A stretch of DNA of 64,000 nucleotides from Lanius collurio. Lineage: Eukaryota > Chordata > Aves > Passeriformes > Laniidae. The notes under the pieces are model-generated. The model saw only the letters and a program-made list of their open reading frames with translations, was not told the DNA's origin and searched no databases. Of the stretch, positions 1 to 12,900 are shown one piece after another. Positions within the stretch are counted from its first letter, which is position 1; each line of letters begins with the position of its first letter. The DNA lies in assembly GCA_020086605.1 (NCBI GenBank), contig JACBWW010000012.1:10163078-10227077 (forward strand), written 5' to 3'. A program made the translations under genes and the position numbers.

Positions 1-1254
1 TCTGAGGAAACAGTGAGCTTTTTCTTGTAGGTTCTGAAGTCCATATGTTGTATAACTAAGGATCATGACCTTTCCTCTGAAATGTTCTCAGTAAAATACT
101 GAGAGCATGGCAAAAGATTTTACTTACTGTGAGGAAAAGTGTGCTTACACTTTATGCTTATAAAAAAGTATCAACAGCCATGAAATTTCACTAAAATCCA
201 GACCACAGGAGTTTTAGGGAACCTTTCAAGGAAGTATTTCACATTTCCTAGGGTAGTGATTTTGTCAACTATTATCCAACTAATGCAGAATTCATATGCA
301 GAATCAGGAACCACTGACAGACATTCCCCTTTCTACCAGTGCAGGATCCAGAGAGGAACTGACTGAAGACTTTTTGTCTTTCTACAGTTCTTGGCATTCT
401 AGCAAGACTCCTTAAGAAATCAACACAAGTATAAATCCCACAAAACCAAACTAACAGAATTTGAAAGGCTTTTGAAATCTAGGTCTCAAATGGTCTTCTG
501 GAGCCTCTCATTAAATAACACGTGGAATAATCTGTATTACACATTCAAGGCTATTTTATTCAGAATAGAGAATCATGTGGTTTAATTTAAAAATATTAGA
601 TGTCAATCCTGTTCTTACGAGTCCTTTATATTGCCTGAACAAGCAAGGATGGCATAAACAGATGCTCACTATATAAATGACAGTGATGAGAAATGAAAGT
701 GGAAGAACAGACAGCCATGAAACCATTTGTTTAGAAGATTCAATTACCACTTTCATACAGAACTTGATTCAGTACCATTTTTGACACTGTTTTCTATTGT
801 TGCAGCTCAAAATTTATGGGAAGGAGCTTTCACTTTACACTAAATGGACCCAAACTTGTAGACTTCCCAATACTTGGAAATCATGCAGTCAAAGACAATG
901 TTTAAGCAACAGACACTTTCAAATAAATAATGCAAAGCACTCGAAGCTACCAATGTAGGTGGCAGAGATGAAGTACTGTTTATATATCCTGTCTGGCCTG
1001 ACTCAGCAGACATATTAGGCTTTGTATGTAGCACAGACAAATAAAGAACACAAGGAATTACAGCCATACCTCAGGAAAGCTATTCTTATGGAAAGACACG
1101 TAATATTTGCCAGTATTTATTGCTTTGGTAGTTACACCCCATTTGTCATTAAACCATGAAGGCAAAATAAAGTTAACTTTCAATTAGTTAAGCTTATGCT
1201 GATTACTTAGGCTCATATCACTCTCTCTCTCAAGACTGCTCTCTTATCCAAATC
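1..1254. other. Unassigned non-coding sequence
   Basis: I recognise no gene or repeat here. The reading frames are short (75 codons at most) and their translations are not protein-like. The stretch is AT-rich and ends where CR1-like sequence begins. Confidence 0.5.
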
Positions 1255-1807
1255 AAAGGAGGTGATTGCCCCATTCTACTTGGCACTGCTGAGCTCTCAC
1301 CTCAAGTCCTGTGTGCACTTTAGGGTGTCACAATATAAGAAAGATATAAAGCTATTAGAGAGTGTCCAAAAGGAGAGCTACAAAGATGGTGAAGGGAGGG
1401 GAAGACATAAGGCGACTGGATAAGGGCACTTGTCTTCTTCAGCCTGGAAGAGACTGAGGGGAGACCTAAAAGCTGTCTACAATATCCTCACAAGTGGAAG
1501 CAGAGTGGTAGGTACAGATCTCTTCTCTGTGGTGGCCAATGACAGGGCCATGCCATGACAGGGCATGCCATGATGCTGGGTCAGGCATCATGTGTTTAGA
1601 CTGGACCAGAGGGTGGTTGGGACTGGAACAGGCTCCCCAGGGAAGTGGTCACAGAATTAAGTCTGACAGACTTCAAGAAGCATTTGGACAACGCTCTCAG
1701 GTACATGGTGTGATTCTTGTTGCTGTCCTGTGCAGGGTCAGGAGCTGAGCTCTGATCATCCTTATGGATCCCTTCCAACATAGGATATTGTATTCTGTAA
1801 TTCTCTA
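1255..1807 (+). mobile_element. CR1 LINE, 3' fragment
   Basis: This is the 3' end of a chicken-repeat-1 type non-LTR retrotransposon in plus orientation, copied by target-primed reverse transcription and 5' truncated as most CR1 copies are. Recognisable blocks occur in the family order: GGAGGTGATTG near 1259, a degenerate block around 1290-1400, TTCAGCCTGG near 1438, GGGGAGACCT near 1458, GTGGCCAATGACAGGG at 1532-1547, GGCTCCCCAGGGAAGTGG near 1630 and CCCTTCCAAC near 1770. It ends in two degenerate copies of the avian CR1 8-bp tail motif (1792-1799 and 1800-1807). A short tandem duplication and an internal deletion lie around 1541-1600. Many substitutions and broken frames show an old, dead copy. 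The short frames on both strands here (1539-1748, 1596-1781) are by-products of the repeat. Confidence 0.9.
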
Positions 1808-3656
1808 AATTGAACTAAAACACAAAATAAACAATACTCTTTATTATAAAACTGTTGTAACTTTCATGTATTGCAATGATTACCAGTAGAAGCTTAGTCA
1901 CTGTTGAGAAAACACAGCAGACCCTGTTTGCTTAGAACCTCTCATACTATCCTGACAGAGAGGCAGTATATTGAATCAATGAGGAAACCCCACACTCTCA
2001 GCTTCTTGCCTGAAAATACAACAGGTAAGCTCTTTAAAAAGTCACTTGTGCCTTTAATATTACATGCTCATGTTCCTAACACTAAGTGCAGCTGAAAAAT
2101 ACCAAGGACAAAATAACACAAGTAATATCATACAGGTAATATTTTTACATTTATTTAGTATTACTCACATTCCGATACTTTAAAATTGATGAGTAAAAAT
2201 TAGTATCTAACCACAAGGGTTTTTCGAATGTGGTCAATTCAAGTTCATGTCACATCCAAGTGTATTCTACTAGATCTAATAAAGTCTGCTCTTTTTTAAC
2301 ATATGTGGCTGAAATGTGGAATGAAAACTAAAACCAGAAGTAAGCATTGACTAGTAACCAGTGAGCAACAAAGGTGAGAGAGACTAGAATTTTAAGTAGC
2401 GTGTGAATTATTCAAGATCAAAAACGTGTATGCAGTAAAAGGTGACATAATCTTGCTAATTGCCCAGGAGGCACAAGTTCCAATTTTCTCTAGACAATAC
2501 ATAAATTTGGTTGAGTCAACAAAAGTTATGCACTCAGGAAAACGCATTTAAATTTAGATTTCTTGTTCCATAAATCAAAAGTGAAATGGAATAACAATTC
2601 ATTTGACTATAGCCAACTTTTCTTCCGTTTCTAACCCTTGTGAGGCTCAAAACTGCTCCCCTGAATGTCACAGATCAGAGCTTCCCCTGACATTGAACGA
2701 AATTAGGGAAGAATATGCCTGTGTAGGAATAGGAACAGAGGAAGAATTAGTGCATTTCCACAACTGTAGCTTTCATGCTGTGACTATGGTGTGCATGTAA
2801 AACCAGATGACCAGAACAGCCACTTGCAGGACTGGAATCACTCCACAGGGCATGACTTTGATGAAGGTGATTATAGTTCTGTTAATATGAAGCAAGAAAA
2901 TTGTGAGTTAACACAAACTCTACGCCACAGTTTTCCTAAAGGCAGAAAAATCTGCCTTTTCACTTGGCTGACTCATGTCATAGCTGAACAGAATAATCAC
3001 TTGTCTGAAAGCACAGCTGGCATGGAAAAAGGACCTGAAGTCTAATCTAAACAAATCTATTTCCTGCAAAGCTTTGGCAGCATTCTGGCCTAAGTAGCTA
3101 TCTATCTCCAGTAAACCTTTACCTACACGATGCTGAGACAGATCAGTGAAAGCCATGTGGCCATAAAAGGAAACCTCAACAGAAATTTGGAGGGTTTTTT
3201 GCCCAGAAATTCTTTATTTTCACTATTTCACTTTGTGGAAGCACTGAAAGTATCAAAATTTACTTAGATTCGTACTGAGATGAACACTTGCTGTGTGCTT
3301 CAACTGTTTAAATCCTACTATCAGTAAGGGGAGAGATTCAAGTGAGAACTGATACAAAAAATACAACAAAATGATAATAAAATAGACTACTGTCAACATG
3401 AGTCATTTTTTGATGACAAGTGACCACAATTCACACTTTTTCCTGCAATAGGAGCAAGGGAACATTCCCTTCTGCTGAGACTTAGGCTGCCTCCCACTTA
3501 AACCAGGATGAAAACACATGCTGGGAGTTACTACTCTGCTCCTGAAAACTGATTCAGATTCATCCTGCAATAATCTCAATGTCTCATTCAGTTTCAACAT
3601 ATGATTAAATGTTTTCCTTAGTTAAGAAAAACAAATATTCAAAATAAATATGTTTA
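1808..3656. other. Unassigned non-coding sequence
   Basis: Nothing recognisable. Overlapping short frames between 2603 and 3156 on both strands have no family resemblance and no convincing splice signals. Confidence 0.5.
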
Positions 3657-3802
3657 GTGATCATCCTTGGAGATTTTCAAGGTCTAAAAGCTCTGAGGAA
3701 TCCAGTCAGATCTCACAGCTTTCTGTCTTTTCAACCTCTCTCTGCTTTCAGACAGAGGTTGTACTAGAGACCTCTTGAGATCCCTTCCAACCTGAATTAT
3801 CC
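3657..3802 (+). mobile_element. CR1 LINE 3'-tail relic
   Basis: A degenerate plus-strand CR1 3' end. GATCATCCTTGGAGATTTTCAAG at 3659-3681 and a terminal block with GATCCCTTCCAACCTGAAT near 3780-3798 match the CR1 segment that encodes no protein and precedes the tail octamer. The middle part is strongly diverged and the octamer itself is no longer clear. Older than the copy at 1255-1807. Confidence 0.8.
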
Positions 3803-4189
3803 TTAAAAATGAATAGGCCTAATGGATTAAAACTGAATACGGCAGATGTTTTTGGAGATGAAATGAACCGTTTTTTTAGATGAAACAGAATCATTAAGGC
3901 AACTACAACTGCTCTTTCTACTCTTTATTCTCATCATGTCTTGCTTCAAATTACTGTAATTGCCTGTGGTGAAAATTTGTCCTAGTACGTGAATACAAGT
4001 CAAATGCCAGTCAGAAACTCCTCTGTACAGCAGATGAATATTCATCATGAATGTATTTATGAAGCAACTCTTCACAAATATTTGTTTCCCAAGGTGAGTT
4101 TCAAAAGCCCCCCATCTACTAAAGTTGTGAAATATCTCAGATTCAAGACTTGCTTGTATTGCAGTGCTTGCTAAGGCAGTAGCAGGACC

Positions 4190-4690
4190 TGCCTCCATAG
4201 AGGAGCTGTTGCAAAATAGTTGTTACTGCTTTCACCACACAGTACCTCTGCTGTGCCAACACCGACCCCTGTGCAGGGTGCACGTGCTCAGCTTAATCTT
4301 TTGCTCGCTTCTAAAGCAGCAGGACTGAGTGGACATCCTGAGTGTTCCCCTGACAAGGCCCTTCCCCTTACCTAAGGACCAGGGCCAACTCCTGCACTCC
4401 CCAAGCACTTCTTTCTCTCACAGTTTCCGGCTCATCCTGTGGAGCCCTGAGAGCAAATGGCCACAGGAGGTGCAGCTTCCCAAGGGATGCTCAGTGCCCT
4501 CCTGAAGTGGAGGAGAAGAGCCTCACAGCACACCTGCGTGTGCACACTTGCACGTATGTTTGCACTGGGAAGTCAAACAGCCAGGACTAAAATGCAGGTA
4601 AAAGATGTCCTGCTTAAGCAATCAGAGCTGAGATGCAGCTCCTTCCTGCTCAGACAGACAGTTGTTGATTTACTAATTCAGTTTTGAAAA
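4190..4690 (+). other. GC-richer segment with a possible exon (4424-4597)
   Basis: This patch is visibly richer in G+C than its surroundings. A pyrimidine-rich acceptor (TTCTTTCTCTCACAG, ending 4423) and a good donor (CAG before GTAAAAG, GT at 4598) bound a 174-nt stretch. An ATG at 4457, with an in-frame TGA just upstream, opens a 47-codon frame to the donor; the predicted peptide is rich in Ala, Arg and Ser and not recognised. If real it could be a first coding exon or a lncRNA exon. No partner exon was found in the window, so this may well be chance. Confidence 0.2.
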
Positions 4691-7600
4691 TAACAAATCA
4701 GGAAGTTCAACAAAGGGAGAATTCAACAAAAGGAGAACATCGTCCACCTTCTCAAACAGGAGTGCACTACCTGAAAGATTTTTTCGTAAAAAGTACTGAT
4801 ATTTTACTCAAAATAGAAACTGTGAGTAGTAAAAATCTTGGGATTGGTTCAATGTAAAAGGCATCATCTTTTAAGGAACCATCAACCACAGAGCATTCTG
4901 AATCTACAGAAATACCTTCCCATCTTCCATGGATGGGAGCACTGATCACTTTAAATTCCTTGGCACCCAGTAAAACTATTCTGATTTTTCATGAAGTTTG
5001 GTTTAGTAGTTAGGTAATTAAAGGGCAGCAGAAACGTTAGGGGATTTCACATCAGCTCACTCAGGAGCAAAAAATCAAGAATAAAGGGGAGTTATTGTAT
5101 AGTGAAATGTTATCCCAGAATCACAGAAAACTAAATAATTAATGTCACATTGTACATTTACTCTACAGCGAGGTAATACAATAGCAGCAGGATGAGAGAC
5201 AACACATTTAGAGACAGTATTATATACCATTCTGTCTTATGTAAGCCATTTATAGAGGCACATTATTCACAGCCATTCCTCTCTATGCATTTTTAATTGT
5301 TTTGTTTACATGATAAAATGTGACTTGCAGCTTGAACTAAGACAAAAAAGTAATTCTTTATATAAGCCATAATTAAAATGAGCAGAATTTGTGGCAATGA
5401 CAGCTACCAGTGAAGGGTAATGGTTCAGCAAAAATCAATCAGGTGAAAAATTAGCTAGCTATTAAGAGGAAATAACTTAATGCTATTGCTAAATTCAAAA
5501 TAGAAGGCTTGAATAGAAGTTTTCTTTATTACCAAACAAAGGAATAATAAGTAGGAATTTTTCCTATACTGTTTATCAAAGTCCCCATGTATTGTTTTGA
5601 TGCCTGCTCCCTGACTACCATGCCCAATGCAAGTCTCCAAAAAATTTTTACTTGACTCAATCTGTCAAACTGTCAGAGCCTTATGATTTTAGCTATACAA
5701 ATAGTAACGCTAAAATTAGAACAAAAGGACAACTGTAGACTTACATCATGTTTTTCTATTTGCCCTACAACTTATAATATCAGAAGTGTAAAAGGAAAGT
5801 GGATATTAGAGACCTCACAAATTGCTTTTATATAAGCTCTTGTGAAAGCAAAGAGAAACAGCATGGTTTTCCACACTGATAAACCTTAGTATTTCAGCAC
5901 AAGCAAGGCAAGCCTCCAGTGCCAGTACTGAATTGTGGCTTGAAGTTTGATCTTTTTTTTGCCTTATCCATAGGAGAATAAAATGTATTTACATTCACAA
6001 AAGCTGTCTGGAAGTTTTAATGCAAATTTATTTTCCAGTGGGAAGAGAAGCCCTTTCTGCAAAGCCCCTACGTTCAGAAAGACAAGTCTTATTTCATGAT
6101 GGGAGAAACTTACACCACAACTACTTTCTACTCTGAATTAGGAGTTAATAAGGACAAAGGGTGTCTCACTTCTTTTCTTGGTCATCTACTTGTGAAAAAA
6201 AAAGCTTGTAAGCAGGTTAAAAGATTGGAAAAATTATGTAGAAACTGTCAAATGTCAAAAACTTAAAAATACATCAATAAATAAAAATTCTAGTAACAAC
6301 CTGTAAGACAAAAAAAAAAAGTCCACTTAATTATCTCTTTTTCCTCTTCGTAAACTTTTTATGTTGGAGATTCATATTTGTCTTTTTTGATAAATTTGTA
6401 AAAGACAAAAAGAAAACAACTCTCCACATTTTTAACAGACCTGGTTTTATTCTCTGGGTATTATCAATCATATGAGACCTTTCACCAGGATTTAACACCA
6501 AGAACCACCCGTAGCCCTGAGTTACTTCCACAGAGCCCATCCAAAAGAGCAAAAAATTAATGTATAGGCCCCTTTTCACTCATATATCCTAAAAGTTTAT
6601 TATTGCTACTTCTCCATCTCTGCAGCTCTCAACTGAGAGGCAGCAAAAAGTTCAGTTCTGTCTTTCTTGTTATTCAGCCCACAGAAGAGGTGGCTGAAAA
6701 AGCTGGTGAGACAACAGAAATGGAAAACCAGCAGATTACCGATAATACCTAGACTTATCTTTTGCATAAAAAGAATTTACTCAGTACCAAGCAATATGAG
6801 AAGCTAAAGGAGCATTGAAATAGGTTTAAAAAAAACAAACAAAAACAAAACAATAACCCAACCCACCTCTTACCAGTAGGAGAACCACTTAAAGGGAATT
6901 TCCTCCTCCAGAGCACTCCCTACCAAAAAGGAGTTATCTGCTCTCTGAACAGTAAGACAATCCATACCTTCGGTCGTTTATGTTTTTGTCTCTTTAAACT
7001 CACACCATCACTGGTTTGGCACATAATTACAGGTCAAACAAATTTCTGTTTCTGTCTGGGGCTGATCAGATGTTTTTGCCCCTTATTATAAAACTGGAAC
7101 TGGCAAGCAATGCTGGCAATCAGTGCTTTCACATTTAATTATTGCAACTCATCTAGGAATGCAGCCACAGAGTCTGAAAATGTTCCAACTGGTACAAAAG
7201 CCTCTCTGCTTAGCAACAGGGATACAACGAACGGGATCATCCGAGTGCTGCTCTGTCTGCGCATGCTCTCTACACAATTAAGAGTCCAGTCTGCTCATTT
7301 GTGCAAAGACACTCTGGAGACTGTAACTGCCACAGGAGCTGCACACATGTGATTCTTTTTCACAAGACATAAAAGCTGCTTAAGAATTCTCTACTACCTA
7401 TACCCAGTGCTACTTGAATTACCCTAATTATGTGCTTTATTTAAGATCCCCATCTATAAATCAGCAAACAGATACAAACAAAATTCTCCAAAACATAACT
7501 GTGAACCTCTGCTACTAGAGAAAGAAAATACAGTATTTTATTATGAAGTATTTGCTGCTACCTAGGCACAGACACACACCTATGTAGGGTGATGGTCATA

Positions 7601-10600
7601 TTATCAACTACAAAAAAAGTTATATCAAAGTAAAATAAAAAAATCCCAAAACTTTCCCCTTGTATTTCGTATGTTCTGATGGATTATGCTGTTTTTCACA
7701 GACAACAAATTGCTTGCACTTACTTAGCATGATAAGCTCACTTCATTTACACATAGCTATCTCATAATTTTGTTTCTAAGTTGTGCAATATTGCAACAGG
7801 GCATTAAATTTCTTGGTATAAGAGTGTATCTGATTACAGCATGGTATGAAAGTTCTGCAAACAGTTGTGAAATCCTTACATTACCTTTATCCACACCTTA
7901 CTCCCACCCCCAGAAAGCTACCTTGCAAGCCAATTACGAGCAAATTGCTCATCAAAATAAGATCCTCCTACATTACTCAGGTGTGTAATTCCTGTCCCCT
8001 CTTTCAGTGTCTTGGCAATCTACTTTTAAATTCCAAGGCAAATAAAAAAAAAAATATCACCATTAAGGTCCCAAGAGCTTTTTGTCTCCGCATATGTATA
8101 AAACATTGTTTACAATCCATGAAACTGAATGCACATCTTCCTCTGATTTGACACCTTGTAACCATGAATATGGAAGTCCTCAGCTCTGTTCAGTAGGAAA
8201 TATGATCACAAGGCAATAATTTACAAGACCTGAAAATAGATCAGTGAAAGCTCTTATTCTCCTAACAGTAAATTCCTAACTGAAAAAGTTACCAGGGAGC
8301 AAAGGATAAGAAAGGAGCCTATAGAGCATTCAAATACCACCTCAAAACAGTGATTGCAGAGAAGGGAAACATTACAGCACAATCCAGTCCAGTTCTTTCC
8401 AATTTGCAGTGATTTCCTCAGTCCCTTGCTCAGAAAACTCTCTTTTGTTGCTATTTCAAATGTCTTAAAGGCCTCTATCTTCTTTTTCTCAATATATTTA
8501 CCTATTTTTAGTTTTCAGTTCAGGGCCGGGTTTAGCTGTCACTTTGACAACATGCAATAATCCTTAACAACAAGGGGACACAAACTAAAAATAGTGACCC
8601 CAACATTTCTAGAGTGACCTGGAGTAAAGCACTTCAATTATGACTAAAAAAAATAGGTTTATCAATCATTATCTGCTGTCTGTAACATCCCCAACCATTG
8701 CCAGTCTCTATATAACTTGTCAGAATTTTGATAATCCAGACAGAATGACTGTGAAATCTACAGATTTATTCATTCCATTATGTATAAAAGGCACCCACAT
8801 CAACACATGTATTTCTGTGAAAAAAGAAAATCTAGGGTGGTGGGAGAAGAAAAGCATCCCACAGGTTTCAGATTAGCATAAAAATCTCCTTCGTAAATTA
8901 TTTTTGTTCTTGAGCTGAATGGTGTCTATGCAGTTATTGACCAGTTAATATTTGCTCCCAAATAACTAGTTACAGCCAGCATTCAGTTCTCTGAAGTGCG
9001 TGATAATGGATGATTTTCATGTACTTTTAAAGACGTGTTTCTGGGTCTTAAATAAAATACCACGACTGTCAAATTCTTGTTTAAACTTCAGGTTCAGCTT
9101 TAAGTTAACATCTCTCTGAACAATGTCAAGAACATCACAAAGTGCCAAACCAACTAGAGCTGCATGAAGCTGATAAGAGAAAGATAGAACATTCATGCAA
9201 AAATCAAGCTGGAAATCAATAGGGGAGCCTGGATTTAAACTGAAAGTCATTTTTATAGCTCAGCTGTTAATATCAGTGGGAACCTGGAAGCTTACTGCCA
9301 TGTGCTTTCTCAGGATAAGCTCTGAGACTCGCTTGTTGCATGTCTTCACATCTCCTGGCTTGTATTCAAGAGTGGAGATTATAACTAATTGTTTGCTTGG
9401 ACATGGGACCAAGTTTTCCCTCATGCCTGCAGTTACTCTCCTCAAGCTGAAGGCACAAACCATAACATCAAAAGCTTTGGCAGCAGCAAAAAGAAAATTC
9501 CTCAGGCATGAAAGACTGGCAGAGCTCTTTCTCCCACCCCATCCCACAATGGCACCCAGCAGATGATGACTCACTCACATATTTCTTCTGTATGTCAGGG
9601 GCGAAGCAGCAAGGAACCAGACCCGATGTTTAAGGCACTCCTGATCATACTCTGAACTATACAAGGGGCCAAGGTAGAAGAAATAAGTACTTTTAACCTC
9701 TTTGTCCCCTGCAGCCCTGTTAAGTGTTCTTACTAGATACAGGGCACAGCTAAGGGTAAGAATAAGATTCATTACAAATTCTGAATTGCATTATACTATC
9801 CAGTAATCAATTCTACTATTTCACTAACTCTTCACAAGATATCACCTGGAAATTAGCTGCAGATTGCAAATATTTTGAAATATCACTTCAGGGTTTTAAT
9901 GAAATAGCTGGGCAATTAAATAAGCATGTCTAATGCTTTGGGCAGTTCAAATATTTGGCTCAAGCACACTCACATTTGCAAAGAACTTCATATCATCACT
10001 GTGTTCAGTGTTTGTAACAAAACAGCAAAGGGTAGCTCCAGTAAAAAATAAGTATCTCTTTTTGCATCAGCATCAGTTACCAAATTTTTTTCCACAGCAC
10101 TACAGTTAAAATGATTATACAGGTTCAAAGCAATTATTAACACAATTACTGTTTCCAGCAAAGTGACAATGACTTGGGTTTTCTCTGCAGACTTTTCATG
10201 TCTTCATGTATACATTTGCTTTGAAACAAGTTAATGAACTCTTAGAAATTCAAGATAAGTGCTGAATCAAATTTATTCAAGCCATCTCTCTTTTAATTTA
10301 TCACATGTGAAAGAACTGAATCTTACTTGGGCAGTTATTACTAAACTTTTTTTTTTTGGTTATTATTATTTAATAGAATGTCCCTCTAACTTACATGTTT
10401 TTCAGATAAACAAGATACAAGAGTGCACCTATTCTACATGTTAGATGGGTATCGTGGAACACCCATCATAATGGGTCCTTCATAATCCATGGACCTGTGT
10501 CCATCTACATGTCTGTTGCAGAAGCATCTCTATGCAATGATAATAAATTCTCTGGCTCCATTTTGCATTTTGCATGTTGAGTTTGTCAGTACGCGCTTTG

Positions 10601-11614
10601 TTTTAATTCACTTGCTACTACAGCCGGTGTTCTCTAGGGGTCAACTCTAGCACTAATTTATAAAGATGAATTGTCTGGCCCAAGGAGATCAGTTTGCACA
10701 GTCAATAACAATATTCCAGTGGAGAACCAGAAGACTGTACATGCAGTATTACAACAGAAAGCTCCAAATCCACAGATAGCTTCTTTCCAAACAGCGGGTT
10801 GCAAAATGCATATGAAGCAAACAGCACCTATATATTATCTAAAGCAGGTTGTCCCACTACATGGCCTAAAGTTGCCACAGTAATCAGACCTGTCAGTCCC
10901 CTATGGAAAACTGTTGTTTCCTTTTATTGAAAATCAGCTTAATCAAATAGACTCAAGAGAGATGTACATCAAACCTGGAGTGAACTTGTTATTCTATTGT
11001 GCAATCATTAATTATTTCAATACCTAATGATTCATGGCATAAAAAAGTGCAATTTTAGTTGAGGATGCTCTGTCTGAATTGCATTCCATTCATTATCAAA
11101 TGGCATCTTCTGAACACCAGTGCAAATCATGAAGTGGAAAGTCAATGATAAAAGTTAAATTCCAGCTATGTTATTATATTGAGACAGAATGCCTTTCTTA
11201 CACTTCGGATTTATCTGCACTCCAAATTAAGGCTAAAGATAACTAGAATGCAAAATCATTTCTCAAAACTATCAAACAACAATAAGTGGCTATTAAGATT
11301 AAATTGACCTAAAAAATGGTCAAGTTAGGAACCGCAATAAAAAGAATAAGTTTACAAAAATAATTAATATTTCTGTTACAGCAGATTTTAAAGACACCAC
11401 ACAAAACTAGTCAGTGGTTAAAACACAGAAAGAAAGGGTTCCTCATATTAGACACTATGGTGCTACCATTCAGGATGGCTTCAAAAACTGCCTGGGTGCT
11501 TACAGAAAGCTGTAGCAACTGTTTGGAGGCAGATGACATGGCACATCAAAGGATGATGGAATACTGCATCTTTTATATGGGTAATGAACTGGCTAAGAAG
11601 TGAGATTATAGGTT
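4691..11614. other. Unassigned non-coding sequence
   Basis: About 6.9 kb without a recognisable gene. The longest frames (9195-9566 plus, 123 codons; 9260-9574 minus, 104 codons) overlap each other antisense and resemble no family. A small CpG group lies at 7228-7262, and competing short stems at 10444-10504. Simple A-rich runs occur at 6310-6320 and 6829-6850. Confidence 0.5.
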
Positions 11615-11745
11615 ACTGCTGAGCTATGCATGCACTTATGATACAGGAGATTAGAGTTACCTGCCTAATGTCACCTGGGAAACATGCATTAGATTCAGAT
11701 GTGTACACTAGGTCTCTACACACACAAGAGTATTTTCGTATCATG
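11615..11745 (-). repeat. MIR-like SINE relic
   Basis: Read on the minus strand this resembles the central and 3'-side blocks of MIR, an ancient tRNA-derived SINE found across amniotes. In plus-strand text the order is a degenerate gAGATTAGAGTTA block, CTGCCTAATGTCACCTGGG near 11671, then a run ending TAGGTCTC near 11710-11717. Substitutions are heavy, as expected for its age, and the edges are uncertain. Confidence 0.4.
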
Positions 11746-12733
11746 TTATTTATGGAGTTGGGAATTTTAAATTAAGGGTGATGCTAAATCTCCCCCACTG
11801 CACAGATCTAGGTCACAAAGCCATATCTGACACTCCATCTGTTTTTCATAATGCATGCTACCTGCTTGTTCTTAGTACTTCTTTCAGCTTGATAAGGAAA
11901 ACACATTAGCAAGCTGATTAATGGCTTTCCTCCTTTTCATTTTCCAGTTCCCATGTATTTGAAGGATACAGAAATGGCTGAGTTACAAAACACTACAGAA
12001 ACACATACTATTCAAAGTGATTCCTCTATCTTATTTCTGTAAGATTTTACGATTTAAAAAAAACACCTAAATAAGTCTAAAACTTTATTCTGCTAACTGT
12101 TGCAAATACTTCTTTGTCAATTATCATATTACAGCATTGCACTGCCCCTGTTAGTTGTTATACTCATCACTAACAAAAACATGGGAAATTATTGTAACAC
12201 AGGTACCACTTTTCTACACTGTCTGTTAAGTGCTGGCAGGTGTAAATTCTTGTGTTTATGGACTGCCAAGGTTGGGACCACACCTGCAGTATCTCTTTGG
12301 GTAAGGATGATGATCCCTTCTCACGGGATCAGGACATGCAGAGGGGATGCTAATCTGTGTCCATGTTAAAGTAAATGAGGGGTCAGAAGGCAGCTGCTGC
12401 TGCCTACAGCAGGACCCAAGAGTTGGAAACACTTCTGAGTCCTCCCCACTGGACTCATCCTGTGACACAGCTGCTTGAAAGGTCAGCTTTCCCAAGTAAG
12501 GGTTTTCATGATGGTGCTACTACCCTTTCTGTGTTCTGTTTCCTCAGTGTGTCAGAAAAATGCTACATCAAAATAAATTATTTACTCTCTCTCAAATATA
12601 TCACAAAGATGTGCAAATCTATGCTATCAATTTTTTTTTCCTCAAAGATTAAGATCTTAGATCTGGAACACTTGGCCAAACTCTTACTTCAAGCTCACTA
12701 GCAGAGTGTGATCTTGATTGTTCAGGTGTGCAA

Positions 12734-12745
12734 GTGTGTGTGTGT
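12734..12745. repeat. (GT)6 microsatellite
   Basis: Six uninterrupted GT units, followed by an AT-rich TTAATAATAATTAATT stretch. Confidence 0.9.
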
Positions 12746-12786
12746 TAATAATAATTAATTTGGAGCTCTATACTTTAATGTAAAGA

Positions 12787-12900
12787 TAAATCCTACTACC
12801 TCTATTTAGAAATATGGAAAATGAGACAGGGGAATATTATGATTCATTTAAAATACGACTGCAGACCCAAAAATAGAACCATTTCCTACTACCATAATGT
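12787..12900 (-). repeat. MIR-like SINE relic
   Basis: Plus-strand blocks in MIR reverse-complement order: ACTACCTCTATTTAGAAATATGG, the AAAATGAGACAGGGGAA block near 12817-12833, and a later CCCAAAAATAGAACC-ATTTCCT stretch near 12866-12886. This matches the layout of the core SINE (3' end at left, tRNA-derived head at right). The sequence is old and diverged. Confidence 0.45.

Noticed and set aside
3827..4198. 123-codon minus frame
   Set aside because: No domain and no supporting splice or promoter context.
8600..8720. Possible MIR core (TGACCTGGAGTAAAGCACTT)
   Set aside because: Only one block fits; the following sequence does not continue the SINE.
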